Source: Armatimonadota bacterium | GTDB taxonomy: Bacteria; Armatimonadota; Fimbriimonadia; Fimbriimonadales; Fimbriimonadaceae | NCBI GenBank assembly: GCA_018268315.1 | Contig: JAFDWU010000008.1 | Location: forward strand, 62,001 to 126,000 | Direction: 5' to 3' | DNA length: 64,000 nt | Shown here: positions 34,016 through 43,111 of the stretch, piece by piece | Layout: each line of letters starts with the position of its first letter | Position numbering within the stretch: position 1 is the first letter of the stretch | Translations under genes and position numbers: made by a program | The notes under the pieces: model-generated | The model's input: the letters and a program-made list of their open reading frames with translations, nothing else | What the model was told of the DNA's origin: nothing | The model's database searches: none

Positions 34016-35130
34016 ATGCAAGGCTCGTTTATCTGACTATCCTCGCTGGGCTCACCGCTACGATATTCGGCCAGACGCCCACGAGGGATGTCTTTGGAGG
34101 CAGCAGCTGTATGGGTTGCCACGGCCAAAGCGCGATGGGAGGCTTAGGCCCGCCCCTTGCGAAAACAAAGCTGTCCATTGAGGAGTTTCAGAAGATCGTT
34201 CGAAGCGGCAAAGGAATGATGCCGGCGATCAAAGAGAACGACTTAAGCCCTGGCGACCTTCAAGAGGTTTACACCGAAGTCTCCAACAAGCCTTGGTTGG
34301 AGGACCAGATACCGATCGCCTATAAGGTAGGCAGATTCCTGAGCCCCACGAGCGTTAGCCACATTTTCATGGTGGCATTCCTCTTCTGCGGCATTTTCGC
34401 GGTTAGAGGGATCACCTATTGGCTGAGGTGCGCCGGATTCAAGCAGCTATTGCCGAGTCTAGCCAAGTTGGGCTGGGCTAAGGCAATCGGTATTGCCTTA
34501 AAGTCCCTCATCGTAGATGGGTTCCTTGTGGGTTCCCTTTGGAAGAACAACAAGAAGCGATGGGTCATGCATGGCCTCCTCATTTACGGGTTCTGTGGGC
34601 TCCTCCTTGCTGATATCCTGATCGCCATTTTCAATCCGCAGCGCGGACAGCTTCCCTTGACTGATCCCCTGAAGTTGCTCCCCATCGTTAGTGGCTTCGC
34701 AGTCGCCCTCGGAGTGTGCTATGTGATGTACCGCTACAAGAAGGACGAGTACATCGACAACGGGCTTACTCTCGGCAAGGACTTTCTGTTCGTAAATCTC
34801 CTCTTTCACGTCGCGATAAGCGGGTTCCTGGTGGTCACCCTCAAGCGCCTTGGGATCAACGACTGGGTGATGACGATTTATCTCTACCACCTAGCATCTG
34901 TGTTTCTCTTGATCGTTACTGGACCATTCACCCGATTCCAGCACATGTACGTTGTCCCAATAATGGTCGCAGTTACACGGCTAACCGAAGCGGTAACGGC
35001 AACAGGCGTCGAACTGGGATTTCAACGGGAGCCTTCGCCCGGCCGTCACCACAAGTCCGCGCGAATTGCGGAGGATGTGCTTAAGCAAGTTGGCCTTGAA
35101 GGCAAGGTCGTTATGCGCTACTACCCCTAA
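34012..35130 (+). CDS. Cytochrome c fused to membrane cytochrome b-like domain
   Basis: 372 residues. After a signal peptide (5-20) comes a haem c site, C33-M-G-C36-H37, with a possible Met ligand in GKGMMPAI around residue 70. From about residue 115 the chain has several membrane helices with histidines (HIFMVAFLFCG, MHGLLIYGF, HVAISGFLV, YHLASVFLLI), resembling NarI-type b-haem subunits. It may accept electrons from quinol or pass them between haem c and the Fe-S subunit. It overlaps the previous gene by four bases and touches the Rieske gene. Confidence 0.8.
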   Translation: MNARLVYLTILAGLTATIFGQTPTRDVFGGSSCMGCHGQSAMGGLGPPLAKTKLSIEEFQKIVRSGKGMMPAIKENDLSPGDLQEVYTEVSNKPWLEDQIPIAYKVGRFLSPTSVSHIFMVAFLFCGIFAVRGITYWLRCAGFKQLLPSLAKLGWAKAIGIALKSLIVDGFLVGSLWKNNKKRWVMHGLLIYGFCGLLLADILIAIFNPQRGQLPLTDPLKLLPIVSGFAVALGVCYVMYRYKKDEYIDNGLTLGKDFLFVNLLFHVAISGFLVVTLKRLGINDWVMTIYLYHLASVFLLIVTGPFTRFQHMYVVPIMVAVTRLTEAVTATGVELGFQREPSPGRHHKSARIAEDVLKQVGLEGKVVMRYYP

Positions 35131-35637
35131 ATGGATCGAAACATGTCACACGAAGAAACCAATCCAGACAGCATTCAAATCTCTCGCCGCAAGATGATGG
35201 GCGTAGTGGTTGGCGTGATCAACCTCGGACTCATTGCGTCGGTAGTGGGCCCCGTCATCGGCTTTGCGGCGGCGCCGCTTGGGCAAAAGCGCAAGCAACA
35301 ATGGATCGCCCTGATGGACGAAAAGTTGATCGGTCCAGGCGAAGTGAAAGAAGTCACCTATTCGCTCAAGATCGTCGACGGCTACCACGAAGTCGAGCAG
35401 ATGTACACCGTATATCTGAGGCGCGGAACCGATGATGTGATCTGCATTGACCCCACCTGCACCCACTTGGGATGCCGCGTGAAATATCAGACCGAGCACC
35501 ACAAGTTTGTTTGCCCATGTCATGGAGGCGTCTTCGACGACGAGGGCAACAACAAGAGCGGCCCACCGCCCAAGCCGCTCGAACGACATCCAGTCAAGAT
35601 CGAGGGCGGCAAAGTTTGGATATCAAGGGACGTTTAA
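35131..35637 (+). CDS. Rieske [2Fe-2S] protein
   Basis: 168 residues. The [2Fe-2S] ligands are C110-T-H112-LGC115 and C128-P-C130-H131. An N-terminal SRRKMMG motif followed by a hydrophobic helix (24-47) is a twin-arginine signal anchor, placing the cluster on the outer face of the membrane. It pairs with the following cytochrome b as in bc-type complexes. The ATG directly follows the previous stop; an alternative ATG at 35143 would shorten it by four residues. Confidence 0.92.
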   Translation: MDRNMSHEETNPDSIQISRRKMMGVVVGVINLGLIASVVGPVIGFAAAPLGQKRKQQWIALMDEKLIGPGEVKEVTYSLKIVDGYHEVEQMYTVYLRRGTDDVICIDPTCTHLGCRVKYQTEHHKFVCPCHGGVFDDEGNNKSGPPPKPLERHPVKIEGGKVWISRDV

Positions 35638-35638
35638 A

Positions 35639-36844
35639 GTGGAAGGCAAGAAAACTCTCGAACTGGAAGAATCTCGGACACTCAGCCCTGAAACCAGGTT
35701 CAATCAAACTCGCGAAACCGGAAGCGAGCAAGAGCGATTGGTCATAGATCGACCGAAATTAAGCGATTGGCTCGAACTTCGTTTAGGTTGGTACGGATTC
35801 GTTCGAAAGAATCTGGATGAGCCAATGCCTCCTGGAGTGGGCTGGTGGCAAACGCTGGGCAACCTTATCATGACCTTGCTCATCTTCCAGTTCGTAACTG
35901 GATTCGCGCTTGCTATGTACTATTCTCCGAGCCCCGAGGCGGCGCATGCAAGCGTGAGGCACATCACCTATGATGTGACCCTCGGCTCATTTATCCGTGG
36001 ACTGCACGCTTGGGGCTCCTCGGTTATCGTTTTCGTGGTCGCCTTGCATACCATGCGCGTCTTCTTCTGGGGCTCCTACAAGAAGCCCAGAGAGGTCACG
36101 TGGCTCGCTGGCGTTGTGATTTTCCAAATCGTGCTGGGTTTCTCGTTCACGGGATACCTTCTGCCGTGGGATCAGCGCGCTTATTGGGCGACGGTTGTGG
36201 GAACTCGCATCGCGGCAACGGTTCCGCTCATTGGGCATCAGCTTCTGGTGTTCATCCGGGGTGGCGAAGAGGTGGGGGCGCTAACCTTGACCCGCTTCTT
36301 CTCGTTCCATGTGATGCTGCTTCCCGCGTCCCTGATGGCCTTCATGCTTGCCCACCTCTTCTTGGTTCGCAAACACCATATTGCCGGCCCGGTTGAGCCG
36401 CAAAAGGGTCCGCCGGTTCCGTTCTATCCGAATCAGCTATTCAAAGATGCGATAGTTCTGCTTGTCGGCGTAGGGCTGCTCATCTACCTCGCCATCGCGT
36501 TCCCGCCGGCTCTTGAGGCGGTTGCGAACCCGACTGGAACGGACTTTAGCCCGCGACCGGAGTGGTACTTCCTGGGTCTTTACGAGCTACTCAAGATAAT
36601 GCCTCCAGGGTGGGAGGTAGTCGCCGCCGTCATTATTCCTACCACTGTCACAATCGGCATGATTCTGTTGCCATGGCTCGACCGGAGCCGAAGCCGACAC
36701 CCTGCCAAGCGGCAATGGGTAATTTTTTCAGGCATAGCCGTAATTCTTTTGATCGGGCTAATGACGCTGAAGGGAATTTTGGAAACACCCCCGGAGCACA
36801 AAGCGGCCTCAACGGAAGCAGTCGCCGGGAAGCAAACACCTTGA
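35639..36844 (+). CDS. Cytochrome b of bc/b6-type
   Basis: 401 residues with about seven to eight membrane helices. The b-haem histidines are H123 and H137 (13 residues between) and H224 and H239 (14 between); the second spacing is the cytochrome b6 type. PEWY at 307-310 marks the quinol oxidation site. The start is GTG 35639, one base after the Rieske stop, with AAGGGA ahead; a longer frame into the Rieske gene is rejected. With the Rieske protein it should oxidise menaquinol. The chain is one piece, unlike split b6/subunit IV. Confidence 0.9.
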   Translation: MEGKKTLELEESRTLSPETRFNQTRETGSEQERLVIDRPKLSDWLELRLGWYGFVRKNLDEPMPPGVGWWQTLGNLIMTLLIFQFVTGFALAMYYSPSPEAAHASVRHITYDVTLGSFIRGLHAWGSSVIVFVVALHTMRVFFWGSYKKPREVTWLAGVVIFQIVLGFSFTGYLLPWDQRAYWATVVGTRIAATVPLIGHQLLVFIRGGEEVGALTLTRFFSFHVMLLPASLMAFMLAHLFLVRKHHIAGPVEPQKGPPVPFYPNQLFKDAIVLLVGVGLLIYLAIAFPPALEAVANPTGTDFSPRPEWYFLGLYELLKIMPPGWEVVAAVIIPTTVTIGMILLPWLDRSRSRHPAKRQWVIFSGIAVILLIGLMTLKGILETPPEHKAASTEAVAGKQTP

Positions 36845-36889
36845 GGGGTTAGGTTCGGGCCCTACTGGTGCCCCAGAATGTGGTTCCCC

Positions 36890-37771
36890 TCAGTCGTGGC
36901 CGTGATACGCCTTTTCGCCAGCCTTGATGGCGACCTTCAGCCGATTCGCGGGAGGCGGGAGCGGGCACGTGGCGAAGCTAGTGAATGCGCACGGCGGGTT
37001 ATAGGCGTAATTGAAATCTAGCGTCACGTAGCCATCGACCGGCTTATCGGTATCGAGGAATCGCCCCGCTCCATAGGTCGTGTTGCCGCTGGTCGCGTCC
37101 TTGAAAATGAGAGAGAATGTGCCATCGCCGCCGTCCAGCGCCTCCATCGAGCATTCTTTGCCGTCAACCTTAAAGGTGAGTGTGCCCATGGAAGGAGAAT
37201 CCGATGTGTCGCCAAGCACGTTGGTGATTGGCACCATCTTGGGCTTGGCGTAAGGCGTGAATTTGGCCTTGATGCGGTACGCCTCAGTAACCGGATACCA
37301 GTTCAAGCCGGTGAAGTTCTTGCGGCTATCGCACTGGGGGTCCCAAAGCCGAATCCCCGTTCGCTTGCCACGCTGAATGACTCCAAATACGCAATCGCCG
37401 ACCGCAACGCGATCCGGCTTGCCACTCACATCAGGCTGCAGCACTGCGCTCTCAGGCGCGGGCTTGCCATTGATCTTAAAGATCGCCGCCGATTCGGTGC
37501 GGAACGTGACCACGCCACCCTCCAAATGGAGAACGCCAGCCATCGCTGGCGCCACCCGATATGGAAGCAGCACTGCGCTGCCTTTTGCCGAGCCGATCAC
37601 GTTGTCGCCATTTGAGAGCCAAAACAGCCCGGCCACGCTTAGCCAGCCGGTCGGGCGCTTAAGGCTTTCCTCGCGCTTGGCGCGCCAATCCTGCACTTGC
37701 TTGCTGTAGTCGCCATCAACCGCGGAAACCGCGAGAATGGATAGAGCGATCGCGGCAGGAAGCAGGTTCAC
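36890..37771 (-). CDS. DUF1684 family secreted protein
   Basis: 293 residues with a short signal peptide ([17 protein letters not shown]). The core has the DUF1684 blocks: [43 protein letters not shown] and [19 protein letters not shown]. The function of the family is unknown. It overlaps pdxS by four bases (37768-37771) and so is probably cotranscribed with it, though no biochemical link is known. Confidence 0.9.
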   Translation of the reverse strand: MNLLPAAIALSILAVSAVDGDYSKQVQDWRAKREESLKRPTGWLSVAGLFWLSNGDNVIGSAKGSAVLLPYRVAPAMAGVLHLEGGVVTFRTESAAIFKINGKPAPESAVLQPDVSGKPDRVAVGDCVFGVIQRGKRTGIRLWDPQCDSRKNFTGLNWYPVTEAYRIKAKFTPYAKPKMVPITNVLGDTSDSPSMGTLTFKVDGKECSMEALDGGDGTFSLIFKDATSGNTTYGAGRFLDTDKPVDGYVTLDFNYAYNPPCAFTSFATCPLPPPANRLKVAIKAGEKAYHGHD

Positions 37772-38673
37772 CAGCCCCTCGTAGCAAGCAGCTCCTCTTC
37801 GTGGAGCGAGCTGACATTGATTCCAACCATCGGCTCGCCGAGATTTCTGCTGATTTCCGCAAGCTTTGCCGGTTCTTTGTAGAACAGCACCGATTCCACG
37901 ATCGCCTTCGCGCGCTTCGCAGGGTTGCCGGACTTGAAGATGCCAGAGCCGACGAACACCGTCTCCGCGCCGAGTTTCATCATCAGAGCCGCATCGGCGG
38001 GAGTGGCGATGCCGCCGGCGGAAAAATTCGGAACAGGCAGCTTGCCCAGTGCTTTCACTTCGCGAATCAGGTCCAACGGAGCCTGGTGCTCCTTTGCAAG
38101 CACGTAAAGCTCATCTTCGCGAGCATTCTGGACAACTCGGATCTGAGATGTAATCGCGCGCATGTGGCGGACTGCCTCGACCACATCGCCGGTGCCGGCC
38201 TCGCCCTTGGTGCGGATCATCGCCGCGCCTTCCGCGCATCGCCTTAGGGCCTCGCCCAGATTTCGCGCCCCGCACACAAAAGGAACCGTGAACGGGTGCT
38301 TGTCGACGTGGTTCTCTTCGTCGGCAGGAGTCAGGACTTCGCTTTCGTCAATGAAGTCCACTTCAAGTGCTTCAAGGATTTCCGCCTCGACGAAGTGGCC
38401 GATGCGGCACTTGGCCATGACAGGAATCGTGACGGCTTCCTTGATGCCGATGATGAGCTCAGGATCGCTCATGCGGGCTACGCCGCCCTCGCGGCGAATA
38501 TCGGCGGGAACGCGCTCCAGCGCCATTACCGCGACTGCGCCGGCATCTTCGGCGATTCGTGCCTGTTCAGCGTTGACGACGTCCATAATGACGCCACCCT
38601 TCAGCATTTCCGCAAGTCCAACTTTCTCGCGCCAGGTCTTTTGACTTCCAGATGAATTCTTCAAGTTACTCAT
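37768..38673 (-). CDS. pdxS: Pyridoxal 5'-phosphate synthase subunit PdxS
   Basis: 301 residues. PdxS makes pyridoxal 5'-phosphate from ribose 5-phosphate, glyceraldehyde 3-phosphate and ammonia; the ammonia normally comes from the glutaminase PdxT. The conserved start [24 protein letters not shown] and AVMALERVP are present, as is the phosphate-binding [20 protein letters not shown]. PdxT is not adjacent. A TATAAT on the minus strand at 38733-38728 is a possible -10, though no convincing -35 lies at the right distance. Confidence 0.96.
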   Translation of the reverse strand: MSNLKNSSGSQKTWREKVGLAEMLKGGVIMDVVNAEQARIAEDAGAVAVMALERVPADIRREGGVARMSDPELIIGIKEAVTIPVMAKCRIGHFVEAEILEALEVDFIDESEVLTPADEENHVDKHPFTVPFVCGARNLGEALRRCAEGAAMIRTKGEAGTGDVVEAVRHMRAITSQIRVVQNAREDELYVLAKEHQAPLDLIREVKALGKLPVPNFSAGGIATPADAALMMKLGAETVFVGSGIFKSGNPAKRAKAIVESVLFYKEPAKLAEISRNLGEPMVGINVSSLHEEELLATRGW

Positions 38674-38772
38674 AGCAAATCGTTTCGTTCAAACTAAGTT
38701 CGGGGCCAAGGGGAATTGCCCCACAGCATTATACGAAGATTAAGAAGTACAACGCTCACCGCCAATACAGTT

Positions 38773-39897
38773 ATGGACGCACTGTACTCTTTAGCACTGG
38801 AACTCGCACAGAATCTGAAGGCGACGCCCTCCAATATTAGCCGGATTGCAACCCAAACGTCTGCTGAAGCGGCGCGTTGGGCGTTCGTCCAGTGGGAGCT
38901 TCGCGAGAAGGGGCATAACAAGTTTGCGCGCGCTGCGGAGATGATCTTCGTGCGCGAAGCGCTGGAGCAGGCCACCAACGAGCGTGTGGCACAGTACCAC
39001 GCCTCCTGCTTTCCCGGAGGTCAGCTGGTGGCGGATTTGACGGCGGGCATCGGCGGCGATCTTCTTGCGCTTGCCGCGCGGGGGCCCGCAGTTGCGTACG
39101 AGCTTGATGAGGAGCGTTTGGAATGCGCCCGCTGGAATCTTCAGGCTTACGGTCTGAAGGCGGAGCTTAGGCTTAAGGATGCGCTTGAAGAGAAGTGGGA
39201 TTTTGAATACGCCTTCGCCGATCCGGGACGGCGAGAAGGTGGAGCGCGAATCGCGAAACCGGAAGACTACGCCCCCAACCCCTTACTGCTTGCCGAACGA
39301 ATGAAACGGATAAAGAAAGGCGGGATCAAGCTTTCGCCGATGAACGACGATGCGTTCCTCGAAGCCCTCGGACCGCGCATAGAGTTTGTGAGCTACGAAG
39401 GCGAGTGCAAGGAGGCGCTGGTGTGGATGGGCGCCGAAACGCAACCAGGCCGCTTTGCCGTCTTGCTGGATGGTAAGGAACCTCTTTGGCTTCAGGCGGG
39501 TGGCTCGCCGCCGTCGGTTGACGAGCCTGGCGCGTACCTGTACGAAGCCGATCCCGCCGCGATTCGCGCCCACTGCGTGGGCTCGCTCTGCGCGCAGCAT
39601 GACCTTGCCGTGCTGGGCACGTCTCACGGCTATCTGGTAGGTGATCAAGCGCTTCGCGACCCTTGGCTAACCAGCTATGAAATAGTCGCTGCCGCGAAAG
39701 ATGTGGGCGACCTTGGCAAGCGTTTCAAAACCGAAAGCAAGGCAAAAGCAGTGGTAAAGAGTCGCGTTCCCGGGCTTGATCTTGCGAAGGTTAGCCGCGA
39801 ACTGAAGGGTTTCGACCCGAACTTGGTTGCAATCGCCTACCCGGTGGGTAGAAGCGTGAGGTTTCTCGCCGCCAGGCGAATGGTTACTCCTGGGTGA
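38773..39897 (+). CDS. Methyltransferase with C-terminal THUMP-like domain
   Basis: 374 residues. The N-terminal part (ARWAFVQWELREKGHNKF) and the class I SAM motif LVADLTAGIGGD around residue 93-104 are followed by AFADPGRREGG, an NPPY-like catalytic region. The C-terminus (KSRVPGLDLAKVSRELKGFD) resembles the THUMP-like domain of this family, which suggests an RNA substrate. ATG 38773 is used. The gene overlaps the convergent DUF4349-like gene by 14 bases. Confidence 0.8.
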   Translation: MDALYSLALELAQNLKATPSNISRIATQTSAEAARWAFVQWELREKGHNKFARAAEMIFVREALEQATNERVAQYHASCFPGGQLVADLTAGIGGDLLALAARGPAVAYELDEERLECARWNLQAYGLKAELRLKDALEEKWDFEYAFADPGRREGGARIAKPEDYAPNPLLLAERMKRIKKGGIKLSPMNDDAFLEALGPRIEFVSYEGECKEALVWMGAETQPGRFAVLLDGKEPLWLQAGGSPPSVDEPGAYLYEADPAAIRAHCVGSLCAQHDLAVLGTSHGYLVGDQALRDPWLTSYEIVAAAKDVGDLGKRFKTESKAKAVVKSRVPGLDLAKVSRELKGFDPNLVAIAYPVGRSVRFLAARRMVTPG

Positions 39898-40855
39898 TGG
39901 TGATGCGGACCACCGACATGTTATCGGGCAGGCTGACGTTCTTCAGCACATCCAGAGCAGCGGTTTGATGATCGATATCCTCGTTGATATCGCGCACGTT
40001 CGGCGCGGTTTCCAGATACTTGATCAATAATTCTTCGCGGCGCTTTCGGAGTTCGTTCAGCTTGGTCTTGTAAGAGCGTGTTAGCCTCGCGCGCCGGTCC
40101 TCAGAATCGCCCTGCCATTCCTCAACGATCGTCGCGCCAATCTGCTTTAAGAAAGCCTGCACCTTCGCGGGTGGCAGCAATACGACCAATGCCGGCATGC
40201 CTTTTCCGGCAGCGCTATCCCAATCCTCAAAGCGCGTTACGCTTGCTCCAGCGGCTCTTGCCGCGCTTGCGATTCGCGATACCCCAGATGCCACATCGGC
40301 TGGGCTAACACGGCAAAACGTAATTTCGCCCTGCGCGGTTGGAGGGAGCACTTGCTGTTGATTGAGCTTAGAACCATCCGCAGGCGGCAGCATCCCGGGT
40401 AACGGCTGCATGCCGTGGCCAAACGGATCCATGGGGGGTGTTTTCTTTCCCTTGCCCTTCTTGTCGGCAGACGCAGCTGCAATTGCGGCGGCCGCCGCAT
40501 TTCTCGTGGCGTCTGGCTTTGGCGAAAAGTCGTCGGTTGGCGCAAGATTGCCAGGCGTTTTGGGAATCTCCAGGGGCTTTTGTTTGGTGACGTCAAACTT
40601 CGGCTCGGTCTCAATCGGAGCGGAAACTGCTGGCGGCGCAGAGATCGTCGGCCGCGGAGTCATCTCGTCGATTCGGCTGTTAACGCGGGCGGTGCGCTGC
40701 ATGGCCGCTGTCTTCTCCCGCTGCATCATCGGCATATCCACCATGCCGTAGATAAGGCCGCCGATAATTCCGCCCGCCACGAGGACGATCACGGCTGCCG
40801 ACCAAGGGATCGGCTCTGGCCGCGGCGGTAATTCTGCGTGCTCCATATCTTCCAT
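39884..40855 (-). CDS. Membrane-anchored protein with DUF4349-like C-terminus
   Basis: 323 residues. A helix at about 18-40 anchors it; residues 50-160 are Pro-, Ala- and Lys-rich (low complexity). The C-terminal third has the pattern of DUF4349 proteins: a CRVSPADVASGVSRIASAA strand-helix, a coiled coil (LRKRREELLIKYLET) and the closing MSVVRITITQE strand. Function is unknown. It is divergent from the EtfD-like gene and overlaps the methyltransferase by 14 bases. Confidence 0.65.
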   Translation of the reverse strand: MEDMEHAELPPRPEPIPWSAAVIVLVAGGIIGGLIYGMVDMPMMQREKTAAMQRTARVNSRIDEMTPRPTISAPPAVSAPIETEPKFDVTKQKPLEIPKTPGNLAPTDDFSPKPDATRNAAAAAIAAASADKKGKGKKTPPMDPFGHGMQPLPGMLPPADGSKLNQQQVLPPTAQGEITFCRVSPADVASGVSRIASAARAAGASVTRFEDWDSAAGKGMPALVVLLPPAKVQAFLKQIGATIVEEWQGDSEDRRARLTRSYKTKLNELRKRREELLIKYLETAPNVRDINEDIDHQTAALDVLKNVSLPDNMSVVRITITQE

Positions 40856-40947
40856 TATTGGTTTCTAACAGTTTAAGACGATGGGAGAACTCCCGTGTGT
40901 CGCCCCCGTATGGTACAACGACCCAAGTTCGAATCGGAGGAGTGAGG

Positions 40948-43050
40948 TTGGAGCCAACAAGGCAAGAGTTTTTCGGGTTTTTGCTTCCAGAGAAGCTGCT
41001 GTTCTACTTCCTTGCATTCCTTTCGCTTGGAATTTGCTTCTGGCAGATTCGCTCGCGCATCGCGCTTTGGCTATCCGGCAAGCCGCTTGGCCCTATTCGG
41101 GAAGGCATTAAATATTGGCTTCCGACCCGCGAGGGGCTTGGGCGCTGGGCGAACAACGTTGGACTCTACGTAATCGGCCAAAAAAAGGTGCGATCCAGCA
41201 GGCCGCGTAGCGGCGCGCCGATGCACTTGATGCTGTTTTACGGCTTTCTGACACTCTTCATCGGCACTACGCTGCTTGCCATCAACACCTACTCCCCGTT
41301 CAAGTTCCACAAGGGTCTCTACTATCTGATCTACGAAATGGCCCTGGACGTGATGGGCCTTGGCTTCCTTATTGCGTGCGTTTGGGCATTCTTCCGACGC
41401 CTTGCGATGACCCGGGCCGAACTTGGCTGGGCGGACTATCACGGCGATCAGGACGAGAAGCAGTGGCGTGAGGGCCGTCGCCGCCCGATGTCCGGCACGA
41501 TGAACGACTACGCCGTGCTGGGACTGCTCTTCATCACCGGCTTTACCGGCTATCTGGCGGAAGCCGCGCGAATGGCGCTGAATCCCCAGCCATTTGATTG
41601 GAGCGCGCCCGTCGGCCATGCCCTTAGCCTAGCGCTGCCGCAGTTGAGCGTGGAGCAGTACAAGTTTGTTTGGTGGTTCCACATGGCATGGGTGTTCGCC
41701 TTCTTCATGCTGATTCCCCGCTTCCGGCTGCGCCACATCGTGATGGCGATCCTGGTTTCGGCGGGATACGAGAAGAAGCCGTGGGGCGAACTAAAGCCGA
41801 TCACGATGGAAGAGGTCGAGACGACCGGCCAGATCGGTGTGACGCTGGCAAAGGATTACAGCCGATGGCAACTCATGAGCATGGACGCCTGCATGGAGTG
41901 CGGACGCTGCACCGAGGTCTGCCCCGCGTGGAACGTGGGCAAAGTTCTAAACCCCAAGCTGGTGGTGCAGGATATTCGCGGCTCGATGGCCTCGGGTGTT
42001 GCCGTGGCTGAAGCGGTTTCCGAAGAAGCGTTGTGGGCGTGCACGACGTGTAACGCCTGTGTTGAGGCGTGCCCAGTTCTGATTCCTCATGTCGACCTGA
42101 TCGTAGGCGCGCGAAGGAGCCTCGTTGCCGAAGGCAAGCTTTCCGGCACCGGGGCGACGATGCTGCGCCAGGTTGGCAGCACGGGCAGCGCCTGGGGACA
42201 GGCGGCGATTGATCGCGAAGACTGGATGAAAGGGCTGGACGTTCCCCTTTGCCGCGATGGCGTTGAGTTTGAGTATTTGATGTGGGTTGGGTGCGCGGGC
42301 GCGACTGATCCGGGAGCAATCCGCACCACGAAGGCGGTCGCCCAACTGCTGAAGAGGGCGGGAGTGAAGTTCGCCTGCCTGGGCAAAGAAGAGGCATGCA
42401 CCGGAGACCCGGCGCGGCGCATCGGAGAGGAATTCCTTTTCCAGGAAAAGGCGATGCAGAACGTCTCGGTCTTCCAGAAGTACAAGGTGAAGAAGATCGT
42501 CACCGCCTGCCCGCACTGCATGAACACGTTTAAGAACGAGTATCACCAGTTCGACGGCGACGTGGAGGTGGTGCACCACACGCAGCTGCTTTCGCAGCTT
42601 GTGGACGATGGCAAGCTGGCGGCATCCAACCCGAATAAGGGCGAAGTGACCTACCACGACCCTTGCTATCTGGCTCGAGTGAACAACGAGAGCGACGCGC
42701 CTCGTTCGCTTGTTGGCGACGCCACGAATTTGAACAGCGAAGCCATCGACCTCGTCCAGTGGCTACAAAACGGACCGTCTTCTGGCGGCGCTTTGGCGGA
42801 GCCCGAGCATCGCGGCCGCAAGACGCTTTGCTGCGGCGCGGGCGGCGGGCGCATGTGGATGGAAGAAGAGCCAAACCAGCGGCCCGGAAACCGGCGCGCG
42901 GAGGAGCTACTGGCGACCGGCGCAAAGACGGTCGCGGTGGGCTGCCCATTCTGCCGAATCATGCTTGATGCCAGCATCAAACAGGTCTCGGAAGAGGAGA
43001 TTCGGCTAGTAGATCTTGCCGAAATGCTTCAGGAAGCAAACGCCGAATGA
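40948..43050 (+). CDS. EtfD-like membrane Fe-S oxidoreductase (ETF:menaquinone type)
   Basis: 700 residues from TTG 40948, which has GGAGG 7 bases upstream; a longer frame is open but not used. Residues 1-260 hold about five to six membrane helices of the NarI/HdrE kind. Two [4Fe-4S] motifs follow, CMECGRCTEVCP and CTTCNACVEACP, then two CCG-type domains (CPHCMNTF, CCGAGGGRMW). This layout fits the electron-transfer flavoprotein:menaquinone oxidoreductase (EtfD) family, which feeds electrons from fatty-acid or amino-acid oxidation into the quinone pool. No etfAB is adjacent, so the role is inferred. Confidence 0.82.
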   Translation: MEPTRQEFFGFLLPEKLLFYFLAFLSLGICFWQIRSRIALWLSGKPLGPIREGIKYWLPTREGLGRWANNVGLYVIGQKKVRSSRPRSGAPMHLMLFYGFLTLFIGTTLLAINTYSPFKFHKGLYYLIYEMALDVMGLGFLIACVWAFFRRLAMTRAELGWADYHGDQDEKQWREGRRRPMSGTMNDYAVLGLLFITGFTGYLAEAARMALNPQPFDWSAPVGHALSLALPQLSVEQYKFVWWFHMAWVFAFFMLIPRFRLRHIVMAILVSAGYEKKPWGELKPITMEEVETTGQIGVTLAKDYSRWQLMSMDACMECGRCTEVCPAWNVGKVLNPKLVVQDIRGSMASGVAVAEAVSEEALWACTTCNACVEACPVLIPHVDLIVGARRSLVAEGKLSGTGATMLRQVGSTGSAWGQAAIDREDWMKGLDVPLCRDGVEFEYLMWVGCAGATDPGAIRTTKAVAQLLKRAGVKFACLGKEEACTGDPARRIGEEFLFQEKAMQNVSVFQKYKVKKIVTACPHCMNTFKNEYHQFDGDVEVVHHTQLLSQLVDDGKLAASNPNKGEVTYHDPCYLARVNNESDAPRSLVGDATNLNSEAIDLVQWLQNGPSSGGALAEPEHRGRKTLCCGAGGGRMWMEEEPNQRPGNRRAEELLATGAKTVAVGCPFCRIMLDASIKQVSEEEIRLVDLAEMLQEANAE

Positions 43051-43111
43051 TCGTCGGTATTCAGAAACCAAGCAAGCCCGCAGCTTGGAGGGCTCCTGAA
43101 ACATGTAAACA

